A stretch of 64,000 nucleotides of DNA from Serinus canaria (Eukaryota; Chordata; Aves; Passeriformes; Fringillidae): positions 90,622,990 to 90,686,989 of the forward strand of contig NC_066315.1 in NCBI RefSeq assembly GCF_022539315.1. The letters run 5' to 3'. The notes below the pieces were generated by a model. It searched no databases, was not told the origin of the DNA, and was given only the letters and a program-made list of their open reading frames with translations. How positions within the stretch are numbered: position 1 is the stretch's first letter; the number at the start of each line of letters is the position of its first letter. The translations under genes were made by a program, and so were the position numbers. Of the stretch, positions 15,001-28,800 are shown in pieces.

Positions 15001-16823
15001 TTTCTGTTGGTGTTTAAAAAAACATCCTCCTGATTGTTTTCAGTGCTGTATCTGCTTTTGTTTTTATGTGATAGGGGTTTATATCCCCTATGCTTTGAAT
15101 CTCAGGTAATATATATCTGATACTTAAGAAAAGGAAAATAATCTTATATTGCATTTATTATCCTAGAATGTTTTTATTCTTTGCCACCACAAAAAAAAAG
15201 AGTTTACTCATTTATGATTGCAGTGTAATCTGTAAGTATTAAATATACTCAGGTGATACTTAGGTTGGCTTATTTTGTCTTTTTATCACATCTGTGTATA
15301 AATCAGCAGTGTTAGGTTTACATTCAAGTTTTATTTTAGTGCTCCCATGTGTTACAAGAAGGTAATCTGGTAAGGTACCTCATTTGTATACATTTTGTAT
15401 AGTTTTTGCTGCAATCAAATTGCAGATCAGTTGCTCTAGGTTTCAGTTGCATTGGATTCACTGAAGCTTTAACTATCCACCCAAATTATTTAGAGACTTT
15501 TATGGATAGTTACAACCGTAATTAGTATAGACACAGGCAGAATGATAAGTACAGAAAATTAATGTAGAATAGATAAGGTAATAGCAGGGAATGTGTGTTA
15601 ATCAAATCACAGAAAAATTGAAAATTGAAAAGATCAACTCTGTATGTCATGAAATTTAATCCTTAGATTTTTTCCTCCAGTATAGTTTTGAATGCATCCA
15701 GTAAAAGGTTTTCCACTTTTTATTGATGAAAACTATTGTACTACCTGAGAGTTCATAAATCCCATGTACATTTCATTTTTCATCTTTTTACTCATTGGAT
15801 AGTGATGTAGGTTGTAAATTAGAAACATTCAAAGCTGACAAAGACTTGACTTAAGAAATTTTTAAACAAAAATGCATCACAAACCTTGAGTTATTCTAAA
15901 TCATTATAGCCTTGAGGCTCCCTGGATGTGTACTGCAGCATTTCTAAAGACATTCTTGGCAGCAGGAAAATTGCAAATTACCTTCAGGGCCCTCCCTGGA
16001 GATCTCAAAGAAATTATAGGGAGAAAGGTCAGTTCTTCTGAGAGCCTCCACTAGGCATCCATAAACTGGCATTATTCAGAAATACTCACAGAAAGCAGGT
16101 ACCAAACTGATTACTCCACAAGAGCTGCTTGTCCAACAGAGCTTTAAATGTCCCAGTCTCCCCAGTATGCCTGAGTGTCCCAGTTACACATTCACTAGGG
16201 TCAGTAAGTTAAAGTATTCTGCTTAAAAATAACTAAGATGATTTCTGCACCTAGAAATGTGGGAAAAGTGGATGCCACTTTTATTTTAGGTAAGGTTTGT
16301 AAGAACTTCCTGCCTTACAAGCTGACTGAGGCTTCACCAGGACATGGAAAGTCATAGCTCACTGCATGCTTAATTTGGAGACCTCTCTTCTGTGGAGGCT
16401 ATTTCCCACCTAATTCATAATCAGTTTTACTGGGGTGTTTAGCAGGAAAGGTGTCACCAGAGTTTGCTCAGATTTCTTGCTGGAGCTTCCAACATTGTTT
16501 ATGACAGAAACTCCTCTGAAGTGGGATCAGAAATTTGAAGGGAATCCTGCCTGCATGAAAAAACAGCTCTCTCCTTTTTTGAACTTCTGTCAAAGTCTAC
16601 AATTCCACTAAATACAAATTTGTATTTGTTGCAATTGTTCTTCAAGTGTATCTAGAGAAATTGAGGGAAAATTTGTTTTGGATAAACGTCTCTCTAGTAG
16701 TACTTTTCCCTTTGCATGCACAAAGAAAGAAAAGGGCTCTTTCAGCTTTTTTTCATAGAACTAATTTTTGAGAAGGAAAAAAGGTTTCTGGTAGGAGACC
16801 ACTTATTTGAATCAATCTCCTCG

Positions 16824-16859
<36 letters not shown>

Positions 16860-19800
16860 TCAGGAACTTCTCATTCTCAGTTAAACCCAGAGTGTGTTCC
16901 ACCAGTTAGCCTGTTTCCTCTGAACATCAGCTGATCTCATCTAGGGAATCCAAGGCGGGCTAACTCTGCAGTTTTTGTCTGAGAAAGTTGCAGTATTTGT
17001 TTCTTTACTCAGTATTTGTTTGTGCCCAAACTTTGGACTCAGAATGCAAATATACTCATGCTCAAAACATCCAGTTGTATATTGTACTTTAAAATGAAAC
17101 TGAAATTTTCACTGGAGTTTCATTTCCCACTTGGTGTAACATGTTGCTGATCTTTTGCCTCTGGTGTTTATTCAAGGAGTTCCCCTCTGAGAGGATGTAG
17201 TGGGTTTGCCAGTGACCTGGTTATAGCCTGCTGCAGTTGTCTGACTTTCCACTGCAGGTTAGCTCAGAATGAATTTTAGGATCTAATTTCTTACCTTTTG
17301 TGCTGTTTTTGCAAGTGAGGTAGTTGCATCAGAAATTCGTGATTTTTTTATTGGACTTCCTTTATTTTTTTTCTGTCCATGTGGATCTCTAGCCCACAAT
17401 TAGTTGGAACTGTGACCTATGTATAACCAAATCAATGTATCTGCCCAAGATGGCAGATAGCCTGAAACAGCTGCTTTGAGAGATGAACTGCATCATTCAT
17501 GACAAGGATCAAAAGCCACTTCTTTGACACCTCCCCACTAGAGAATGTAACATGTGACCATCTAAATCTGAACACCGAGGAGCTACGGTGAAGAAACTTT
17601 CCTGTTGCAGGCAAGGGGAGAAGAAACAGCCCATTTTCTTGAGAAGTGTAAATAAGAATGCTTTCACACCTTCTTTTCTGAGCAGGAAAGAGGTGTTCTC
17701 TTCAATGTCAAAATCTTCCCTGAGAGTGATATACTAGCTGTTTTCAGTTTGATAAAATTGATCATCTGCATTACTGCAATATTTCTTAAGATAAATAAAA
17801 GTCCAGTTTTTCTCACAGAGCCAAAACCATATTGAAATTCCATACATCTTTTTTCATTTTTAAGATTTAGTAGAACATGTCTAATTTACAGGCATTACAA
17901 TTTTAAGAATAGTTAAACTTTTTGCTCAGTCCTCATAATATATGGAGATTTTAAGCAGATAAACTATTAATACCTATGGGATTAATTTCCTTGGAGCAAG
18001 AGAAAAAAACTTCAAGAGCTTTCAGAAAATACCTTCTGCTTTTATAATGTAATTAAATTGTAGTTAAAGTTGCTTTATACACTGCTAATTAAAGGGGAAA
18101 ACCATCACTAACATTACCAGTTACTCTTTTAAATAATATTAATATGAAGAAAATACTTGCACTTCAATTTCCTTTCAGGACACAGAGGAAGGCTGTAGGC
18201 ACGATCCACTTCCCATGCTGTGATCAGGATAAGAACCACTGAGCCAAATCATGGAAACCACTTTAAGGGCAAGTATGGGATATGTTTGTCTCTGTTGTTG
18301 AAAAGGAGTGATGTCCTACATTTTTTTTACAGCAGCCTAATTTACTCAAAATTTCTTTACATTTTGGGAGCCTATTTAAATTTTTGAAGGCTAGAGGGAG
18401 AGCTCTTTCAGGCAGGTCTTGCAGGTTGATTACTGTTTACAAACACCACAGCTACTGTACTGTGAATTCAGGCAGAATACAAATGGCCCTTGAAACTTGC
18501 CCCAGACAAGTAGGTTCAGTTTTAAAGAGACACATCATCTCCTACAGGACACCCTGAAAAAGCTCCTTTGGGAAGTTTCCCTTTATTCTGTACACATAGG
18601 GATCAACTCAGTGGCAAGATGTGCAGCAGCCTCTACAAGGATACAAGCCAGAGGTGGGGCTTGTTTGGTCACTTAGAGTTCTGTACTGCCCCTGACTATG
18701 GAGCCATCTTCATGGTAAATAGTATTATGCCTTTAGTGGATTTATGGAACAGCTATTGCCTTGTTTCTGGATCTCATACAACGTTGTTTTTGGCTTTGTG
18801 AACTGCTTTGTGCCATAGGAGCGTAACTATTTGCTGACTGCACTTCACCCTGTAATGGAGCTGGGGTGGGGACTAACCCATTAATTTAATGGAACATTAA
18901 GATGAAAACATTGCCAGCCACAGAATCTTATCAGGAATCAGTGAAGAAAGGCTGGGTTGTATTTACAATAATAATCTATTTCATTGGAAATTTCTATTTA
19001 TCAAAGCCAAATTTGTCATGTAAATGTATAAGATTTGGAGACTTTTCAGTGAGGCAGATTATATAGGTCTTACTTGGAATTTCTGACCTGATGGGTGAGA
19101 AAAGTTCAGGTTCTCCTCTTTTCTGAGTCAGCCTGGTTTTTTTTGTTTCTTCAGTTTTTTACCTTGAGTTCAGACCCTGAATTAGTAGATTCCACCAGTA
19201 CCAGGGGGACAGAGAAAACAACAGCTAGGACTAATGTGTTTGAATGGAAAGAGTGAAATTTCCCAGGCAACCAGACATGAATTAGCACCTCTGTAGATGC
19301 AGTCTGGTGTGATGGATTTCTCACTCAGGCTAGCAGGGTATAGGTGCACCCTCAGGCTAATGAGTGTGGGATATGTGTTCTCCTAAAGCCTCATAGCTAA
19401 AATAATTGAGGTCTGTCATATTTGTGTTATGTGGGTTTCACCCTACATTTTACATTACTTACGTTTACCAGGGTTCTTTCCATTTTGAGAGACTTCAGCA
19501 CTTCCATCTAGCTGTCAATACAAGATGTGTCACACAGAAGGAGGACCAGCTGTACACCTGAACTCCCCTAGGCTCAGCCAGCAGATCCTGGTGCCTTGTG
19601 GCAAAGGCAGCAGCCAGCTGTGAACAAGGTGGGAGCCAGCAAGGCAGGGAAAATTGCTTCTTCCCTCTCCTCAGAAATTTGTCACACCACAAAGGGGGCT
19701 GGCTCCCTCCTTGTGTTCCCTGCCACAAGGCACTGATGCGGCCAGCTGATGGGTCTCCAAAGAGAGTGGAGAAGGGGTTGTAGTGTCCTTGGAAAGGCAG

Positions 19801-22800
19801 TACCCCTGGGGTCGGTCATGGGGACTGTGCCACTGAACATCTGGAGGAGGCAATAGAGTTCTTGATCCTCTGATTTGCTGGTGACACCAAAAGGGGGGGA
19901 CTGGAAGCTGGTGTTCAGATTCCCTTTAAGATCTTAGCCAGAGCAGGGAGGCCTCCAAGGTTGCTCATGGCGCTGGTCCCCAACACTGCAGAGACACACT
20001 CAAGATTGTGTGGCAAGAGGAAAAGATTGGTTGTCACTGTCATATTTTCTGAAAAAATCTCTTTGCCTAGGATTTCTTCTCCTGGGAAGCTGAGAAGCCT
20101 CAGAGAAAAAGGAAATACAATATTATCTCAATTTTCTCTCCTGTGTTTTGCTGCTTTGGAATGTGGTTGGAGATTGTTTATCCAACAGATGGTTGTTTGA
20201 TTGGTTTCATGTGAATTGTTTTTACTTAATGACCAATCACAGCCAGCTGTGTCAGGACTCTGACGAGTCAGTCAAGAATTTTTAAATACTATTAGTATCT
20301 TGTTAAACCTTCTGATGTATCCTTTCTCTATTCTTTAGTATAGTTTAGTATAACATTCTTTAATATAATATCATAAAATAATAAATTAGCCTTCTAAGAA
20401 AATGGAGTCAGATTCTCAATTCCTCCTTTGTCCTGGGGACCCAGCAAATACCACAATTGGTGATGCAGGGGGAGTTTCTGAGGCCTGGAAAAACTACCAG
20501 AGTATCATTGCAGATGGGCAAAGGAGGGGGATACAAAGTGCATCTCCACCAGCCATACTTCATAGTTGACTCAGCTCAGGAGGTTTGTGACCAGAAGTGG
20601 GCTGGCAGGCAGCATGAGGTCACCTTTTAGAGGCCAGGAGATTGTAAACCAGGACTGGCCACATTCCCTGTGTCTTGGAGGCAGCCCAGGAGAGCTGTAG
20701 TTATGGGGCAGCTTCCCAGCTCTCTCTGGGCTCTGTGCTTTAGTGAAATGGGCAGAAAAGTTTAACTCCTAACTCTTTGCCCTCAACCCACCCTACTATG
20801 TTTTCATAATACCTGTCTTTGGTAGTGTGTCTTATTTGGAGCTGATAATTCCTGTGCAACTCAATAACATCTCTATTTTTTTTGACCCCAACTGAGTTTC
20901 ACCCATATGATTTCTAAAGCAAAAATGTGAGCCTGTCATTAGATACAGAGAATAGGAGGTGGGGGAAGGAGTGCTGAGTTCAGCTTTTGTTTGTGCTGAA
21001 TTTAAGGTTTTTTCAGATAAAGATGTGGGACATGGGAAAAGACATAACTATCGTTAGAGAAGAAAAATTTTGAGAAAGTAATTGAAATGTGGGCAAAAAG
21101 AGGAAACCTGTGGATGAGGATGGTGTATCACAAACCAGAAAATAGGATGTTGAAAAGAGTCATCATTGAAGCCGCACAAATGAAAAGGTGCCCTAGAGAG
21201 GACCATGCAGGACAGAGGAGCTTGAATGTCTCTGACATTCATCTTCTATTCCCTTGGGCAAATGCAGCAGCAGGACCTTTGCTGGTTATGTTCAGTCTCC
21301 TTTGGTTTAAGTGGAAGTTAGTCTTGATTAAAGACAGGTTGAGGAATATAGGCTGCCTTGGAGATCACAGGCAGAGGCATCACTTGGCTTAACTGGCTGT
21401 TGGGTGATGCTGAAGCAGACTGACTACTGCTTAGAGTCACTGGACTTGATGTACGAATTTATTCTTGATGTGGAGTCCTGACCACCCATTAGAGTATGAG
21501 GAGATTTGACCCAGATCAAGAAGTTTATTGAGAAATGTATCTTTCTGGAAAATACAATTTGCACTATAAATTACTTTAAAATGCCAGGTCCTAAAAAAAT
21601 GAGAAAGGATTCTTAGTTTTTAACTTTTCCTTTGAAAAACATGGGTAATTTTCCAGAAATAATGCATCTTGATAGCCCATGAAACTAAAAAAATTGAACT
21701 TCTGCACATATACTGGATTGAAATTCAGTGCTGAGGAATAATGTTCTGCTAAAGAGAAAATAAGAAAGTGCCTTGGAAGCAAATGCATACATTTAGCATA
21801 ATATGGTCTACAAGTAATCTATATCCTAGTCACTTCTTCCCTAAGATTACAGACCTGAAATGTATATTCATAGGCTTTCAGAGAGTGCCCAATACAATGA
21901 GGTTACAAAGGTACTTGGGTCCTCTGAGTATTACTGCAATGTAAATTTTAAATTGTACTGAGATACTGGTGTGAGAGGACAATTGGACTGAAAAGTCAAA
22001 TGTCAAAAAATCAGAAAAATACCAAACTCGTGCCTTTAAGCCTCCATGTGCCTGTTAGGCCTGGCAGAGCAGGAAGAGTCTGCAGCTTCCTGAGTCTTGG
22101 TTTACCATGACCTAGAAGGGAAAGTCAGGTCTCACGGGAAAGGCCAGTGAACACTCCAAAGGAGTAGCTCTGCTTCATGGCAGTGAGCTCACAGGAACCA
22201 GCAATGGCTGTGCTCTTTGTCTGGGGTTTTAACCATTTGTTGCAAATTCTGTAGGATGCTTGAGCTGGGTATTCTGCATGTTGCTGCCTCATGCTTCTAA
22301 ACCCAAGTGGCATTTAATGCCAAATGCATCAAATAAGCAAACTCTGTGTTTAAGCATTAAACCTTCCTTGTGTGAAATATCCAGAAGAACTAAGTGAGAG
22401 ACTGTTGGACTCTGACAGCATAAAGATCTGGAAATAGTTCAAATGAGGCAATTTCATGCATTATTTATAAATGCATTGTAGCATCCTGATACCAGATTCT
22501 GCCCAGTAACAATAAAGTTCAGAGGTATGGTTGTTTGTATGTTTTTAAATTGTAATGTAGAACACTGTTCTAGGGCACTTCGTTTTTTAGGACTTCAGTA
22601 AGTAGTAATGGATCATATAAACTCATCAAGTGGATTGGACTCAGTCATAAACTTGGGATTTATAAATCTACACCAAGAAAAGTAAGGCCTTTTGTGAAAT
22701 ACTTGAAAATTAATCAAAGAATTTTTAAACTGTTACTATTTAATAACAGTCAGAATGGTTATTCTTTCACATATGAAGTGTGTTACCCAATGGAATGGAA

Positions 22801-25800
22801 ACCAACTTACAGTTTTCAGGTTGTTTTTCAGATACAATCTAAAATTATATATTTGAGACCTTCAAATACTTACCTGGGTTAAGAAAATTATGAAATAAAA
22901 ATAAAGACTGGATTTCCAAACAATTATTCCTTTGTACTTTGTTTTGGTTTTTTTAATGTCTGTCATCTTACCTAGAACACTCACTTGACCAGGTATTGTA
23001 AATATATAAATAAAATTGAATTTATAAAATAAATAAAAAATAAAAATAAAACCTTTCTTTGCTTCTTGTCACAATGTCACAAATGCAACCATGGCTTCAC
23101 AAGCTTTGTTGAGAAAAGCAGTCACATTAGTATAGTAACAACAGCTATTCCTAGTAAGTCACATGACAGTTGTGGTATGTGCTTAAAAACTGAGCTGTTG
23201 AAAAAATTTTAGTCCTAGTACTAATAAAAGAAGTCCTCCTAGCACATGTCATTAATAAGAAGTTTGGGAAGTTGCTTCATAAGTGAGCCCTTTCACCTGA
23301 CCATTTGGAGTAATCAGTGGCAGAATCTCCTCTCCCTTCCATTTCAAAGGATTTATCAAATAGGTCTTTGTTCCCTCTTTTTCTCTGTAGGAAACATCTT
23401 TAACTACACCTGTAGTGCTGCTCATATCAATAGCCCACATGCATATATTTATACATGTATTTGTATTGTATTTGTATCTATACCTCTATCTATGTCTATA
23501 TCCATATCTGTGTATTTTATATATATACCCCCACAAAAAAACAAGCAGTTAAATTATCCACAATATCCAAGTGAATGAGCCCATTATGAATCTGAGGTTT
23601 GGCAAATGAGCACATAGTATTTTTTCTCCTTTTCTTGAAAAATCTCATAAATCCAAAGCAGAAATATTCACTATCTCTTTACATGAGCATTCTTGTTTTC
23701 TCTAGTTATGAGGCTAATAAACCTGTCAGTTTAAAATAGATTGACTGATGGCCATGGACAAGGAGAAAGTTTCCTCAGCACTCTAGAACTCTTGACCAGG
23801 AATCATATGCAAAAGATCTCTATAATTTCTGTCTTCATGAAGGAACTATACTGCAAAGCAAGGTGTTTCTACCTCTATGTGAAGCAGTTTGATTTCTTTC
23901 CATGAACTCTTCTAAGGCTCAGTCTGTTTGGTTTTCCTTCTGGAGTTACTTATTTTTTCTTAATGGCATTCTTGGGCAGCCATTCAGTGCTACAGGTCTT
24001 TTTACCTTTTTTTTTTTTTTTTTTTTTTCTGACATGCTAAAAGTTGGCATTGCTAAAAGTTACACATGCTATATTGACCTTCATATTAATTACTCCTTGT
24101 CCATTAATACTGGTTGAACATAGTTGTCCCTCTGTAAGTTAATGTGCTGCCTGTTAGTATCTGCCAATGGGCTGCTGATGTAATGGGTGTGTGTTTGGCT
24201 TAAGTACCAATTGGCTTCGTTATTACTAGGAAAAAAAACAATAACAGTTACAAGTTACCCATAGTCTCCTCTTCTAAGCAGGAAAAATGGTGTTGCTGAA
24301 GAACAGCTGATTTTCCCCCATAAATTCTATCAGTTATGTGAAGAAAGCAATGGCAGATGCTGTGATAGTAAGAAGTGCCAACTAATTCCTTAATTGTCAC
24401 TGAGAAGGATTTTGCATTTAATTTGAGCAGAAATTTAATAATCTCAAGTTTTTGTACCACACCAGAAGAATGTATTTGTCTAACTTATGTGTCTTTTGAA
24501 CACAGCTCTGTAAAAACTCTGTGTACTGAAAAATAATCTGAAAAACAACTTGTATTATATCACTTGACAAAGGTAAGTCTACTAACATTTTCCACAATAT
24601 CATACTTCTAATGAAATTTGAGAAGTATATTTTTCACCCCCAAAGTTATTAAAATTACAGGGAGACACAAAAGACAAATAAATCCAATGTAGAATGAAAT
24701 ATCTGAATTATATACCTGTTACTTATTTTCTGTAAAACTATACATAAAAGTCAGCATATATGATAATAAAGATAGTAAGAAAACTAAAGAGAAGCATAAC
24801 TTTTTTAAAGCAAAAGAAAGCCAAATTATACAACTGACCCTGACCATGTACTAGAGATATATTCCTGCAGAAGATACATGTTCTCTTTGAAAAATTCTAA
24901 AGGAGTTCATTAAAAGATTAATGAGGGTTAGTTTAATGAATTTTTCTAAGGAGAGATTAACAGTGGTAGCTTTTAGAAATACAACTTTCTTTGCCTGCAG
25001 CAGACACAGTGCCTGAGTATCATCAAGGAACAGTGAGCATAAGCCTGTGACCTGTGACCAGTCCCTGAACTGTGCCTTCACTGACTGAGAGCCTAGATTT
25101 AACATGTTTCTTTTCTTATGCACTCCTGAAAAGGTGAGCAAAATGAACAGTTCCTAATTTGAATTTGTTCTAGCATCCTCCACAATCAAGAGATGATTGT
25201 GTTGCATCGGCAATGATTCCTTATATTTTCCTTTACCAGAAGTTGGAGTGTTGATGCATTTGAGATGCTGGAAGGATCGTCTTCCATCTCTGCCAATTCT
25301 AGCCCTCTTTTCCTTCAAGTATGCCACACACTACTGGGCTGAGCAGTGAGTTGTGAAGTTCAGTGCAGTAGTGAACTCCCTGTGGAGTCAACTGCACTGT
25401 TTTCTAAGAGACAAGATGATGCTAGAGGCTTAAACCACAGATTAACTTCATCCTACATCTTTCACAGCACAGCATTCTCTCTTCTTCCCTACCCACTTTT
25501 TCCTGCACTGCTTTATTCAGCCTTCTCCCTCTAAAAGCAGCTGCAGTGGCAGCAGGAAGGGGCAATCTACTCTATTTTTTCTGTTCTGCTGACAGCAGCA
25601 GCATAGGAAAGAGAATTTTAGGACTTTGTAGTTGAGGTAGTGGAAGAAAAGCATCTCCTGCACATTCTTCAGTGGGGCTGGTGAGTCTGAGTGAGTGTGA
25701 AGATTTTAGGGCACACATAGCATACCTACCTTTTCAACAGTAATGTGTGATCTGCCTTACTATATAAGGGGCAGAAAGCAGTGCTGGGCCATACCCATGA

Positions 25801-28800
25801 GCTACAATACATATTGTCATGCCTCACAGAGGTTAAGCAGGTCAAAATCCCTTTAGCATTACAGGATAAGCAGAAGGGCTGGATCTACCTAAGAAAACAT
25901 ATGCAGAGTGTGACTTGTTATATTGCTATACCATATCTGCAGTCTCAATCCTTGGTTCATATTATTTTTTTTTTTTACAAGCTTGACAGCAGTGATGAAA
26001 ATTAAGACAATGTGGGAGAGGAGAGAAACCTGTATATAATAAGAATTTTAAAAGAGAAATATTGAGCAAGTTCTATACATCAAATACTGTAAGTAAGACT
26101 TAGTGAACATTGAGAAAGTAACAAAGCAGAACAAAAAACGTGAAAGCACAATCTTTAAAATTTTCAAAGGCTATACTGCAGACAACATGAACACTTTGCT
26201 GCTGATAAATGTAATGGAGTCAAAAGGTCCAGCAGGCTTTTAAAGGGAATTGCAAAGTTCTACTGTTACGGCATGGGAATATTTTGGATATGAGAGAAAG
26301 CAGGGTGGACTAGATGCAGTGTTTGTTATATACATATTTAGCTTGAAAGTGCAAACAGCATTCACTGCTATGACATTATGTTTACAATATTGCATAATGA
26401 TATGACATCATCACAAAAGCATAATGTCATTACTGTCTGCCATAACTGAACTATAGCCAGGATCTATTCCAAAGTTCACTGAATATCAATAAAAAGACCT
26501 TCAATGGCATCAATATGCTTAGGATCAGTCAGGACAGAAATGAGGGAATGGCTTATGCCACTCCAGCCTCTAATGGCTTATCTAATTAATGCTTGTTTTG
26601 CTTGTTGGCAAAGACTTCTTAGGGGTGGTTGCATCAGCTCAATGACAACCAATATTTCCCGTGCTGTGGAAACATATCTGGATATACCCAGCCCCTGCCA
26701 CAATCCTGTGTTATGACTAAAAGAGTAAAAAAGCAACTATGTCATGTTTACTACTGAAGTACCACTAAAGCAACTGTCACAAACCCTGAAAACATTTGAA
26801 TAGATTCTTCTTCAGTGTTTCCACTTATCTTTGAGAGGACATACATAAAACTAAGGTGAAGCCAGAATTTGAGATCCTACTTGAGTAATACCCAACTCCT
26901 GAAAAACCCACTGGAGTCCAGGCTAGGGCATGGGATGATATGCAGAGTGTGATAGCTAAATTCAAGCTTGAATTCTTGTTACTGTCCTTTTTGGAGTGTG
27001 AATGGACTGCACATGAAGTGAGAAGTGGTCAACCCTAAATCACAATACCTTGCAGCACCATCATGAGACCAGTACTAGAAAGGCAACTCTGTTTTGGGAT
27101 GACTAATGAACTGAAAAAAGCACTGAAATACCAAACTTCATACTAACTTGATTCAAGTTCTTTCGAAGCAACATAAACTCAGGCAAAAATCGGTGGAAAT
27201 AGCACTGCATAAATAAATGAAGGATTGGAAGTAACCATAAAATAGCAAAATCACTTAGGTTGAAAGGGATCTGTGCTGCAATAGGACACAAAATGAATGA
27301 CACACACACACACTGCGATGCTTAAGGTAGAAAGAGGGCAGTTTATTTCTGAACTCTAATATTTATAGACTTTTAAAAGTGACCATGGATCTGAGGGTGA
27401 AATTTCTACTTCTCTAGCTACACTGGTTAAACTAACAGTTCATCAATTCTCTTTTCTTCCAGAAAGGAATGCAAAACAATTATTATTTACATGAAAAGTG
27501 TGTGAGAAACTCTATTAGGAAAATGTAAACATCAGAAAGCTTAGAAGAACTTAGAAAAATAGGGTGACAGACCTGTAAGATCAAATCCAACTGTTAACCT
27601 ACCACTGCCAACTCTGCCACTAAACCATGTCCCAAGTGCCACATCCACATATCTTTAGAACTTCTAGGGATGGTGACTCCATCATTTCCCTGGGCAGCCT
27701 GTTCCAGTGCTTGACCAGCCTTTCAGTGAAGAAATTTTTCCTGTTATCCAATCTCAACCTTCCCTGGTACAGCTTGAGGCCATTTCTTCCTGTGCTACTG
27801 CTGTTTCTTTGGAGAAGAGGCCAGCCCTCACCTGGCCAGAGCCTCCTTTCAGGTGGTTGTAGAGACCGATATGATCCCCCTTGAGCCTCCTCTTCTCCAA
27901 GCTAAACACCCCCAGCTCCTTCAGCCACTGCTTATCAGACTTCTGCTCCAGACCCTTTCCCAGCTCCACTGCCCTTCTCTGGACATGCTACAACACCTGA
28001 GTGTCCTTGGTGTAATGAGGGGCCCAAAATGGAACACAGGATTCCAGCTGTGCCAGATCCTTCAATGGCAGCTCAGAAAAAGCCGCTCTGTTTAGGGGAA
28101 GAAAGAGTCATCCGGAGATGAAGCACGTTGTGTCATCTGTCCTCATGCAGCCAAAGAATGGTCCTTGGCCCTGTTTTAAAATATGTATCCCCTAAAATTA
28201 CCAGATTTGTCAAAGAAAAATCTGTATGAATAGGTTAGCTGTTTGTAACCTTCAAGAAATTAACTTTATGCTGCAGTTGTCAATGTAGCAGAGACTGTAT
28301 GATGATTAAGAGCACAGAGGAAGCTTTCTTGCTTGCCTACATTAGATTTATTCTGCTGCTATGTCATTAAGCACATAAGTCTTAGAAATGAGAATTGTGT
28401 AAAACTGGTTGAAAATGAGAGCTCAGCAACACTGTCAGAAAGTTCTCACCACTGCACAGACACACACCTTCCCATTGCCTCCAGAAAAGGTTATTACATT
28501 CACTGTCATATGGAATGAAAAGCAAGTAGCAGCACTTTAAAATGTTCATATAGGATATTCTTGGGCAGGAAATGCGTGAGGTCTGGCTGTACTTTTAAAG
28601 ACAAAAAGTGCTTACAAAGGGCTGTGAGTAAGAAAGCCTTGAAAGCGTGTGCAAATGTGTGTGACGTCTGACTGGCACCTTTTGAGAGATTAAACTCAAT
28701 ATTGTCCTAAATGAGACGCTTGGTGTTGGACCTCAGACTAAAATCTACACTGCTGCACCAAACTGTGGATTTGCAAATGTGTTAAGGTTAAAAATAAAAG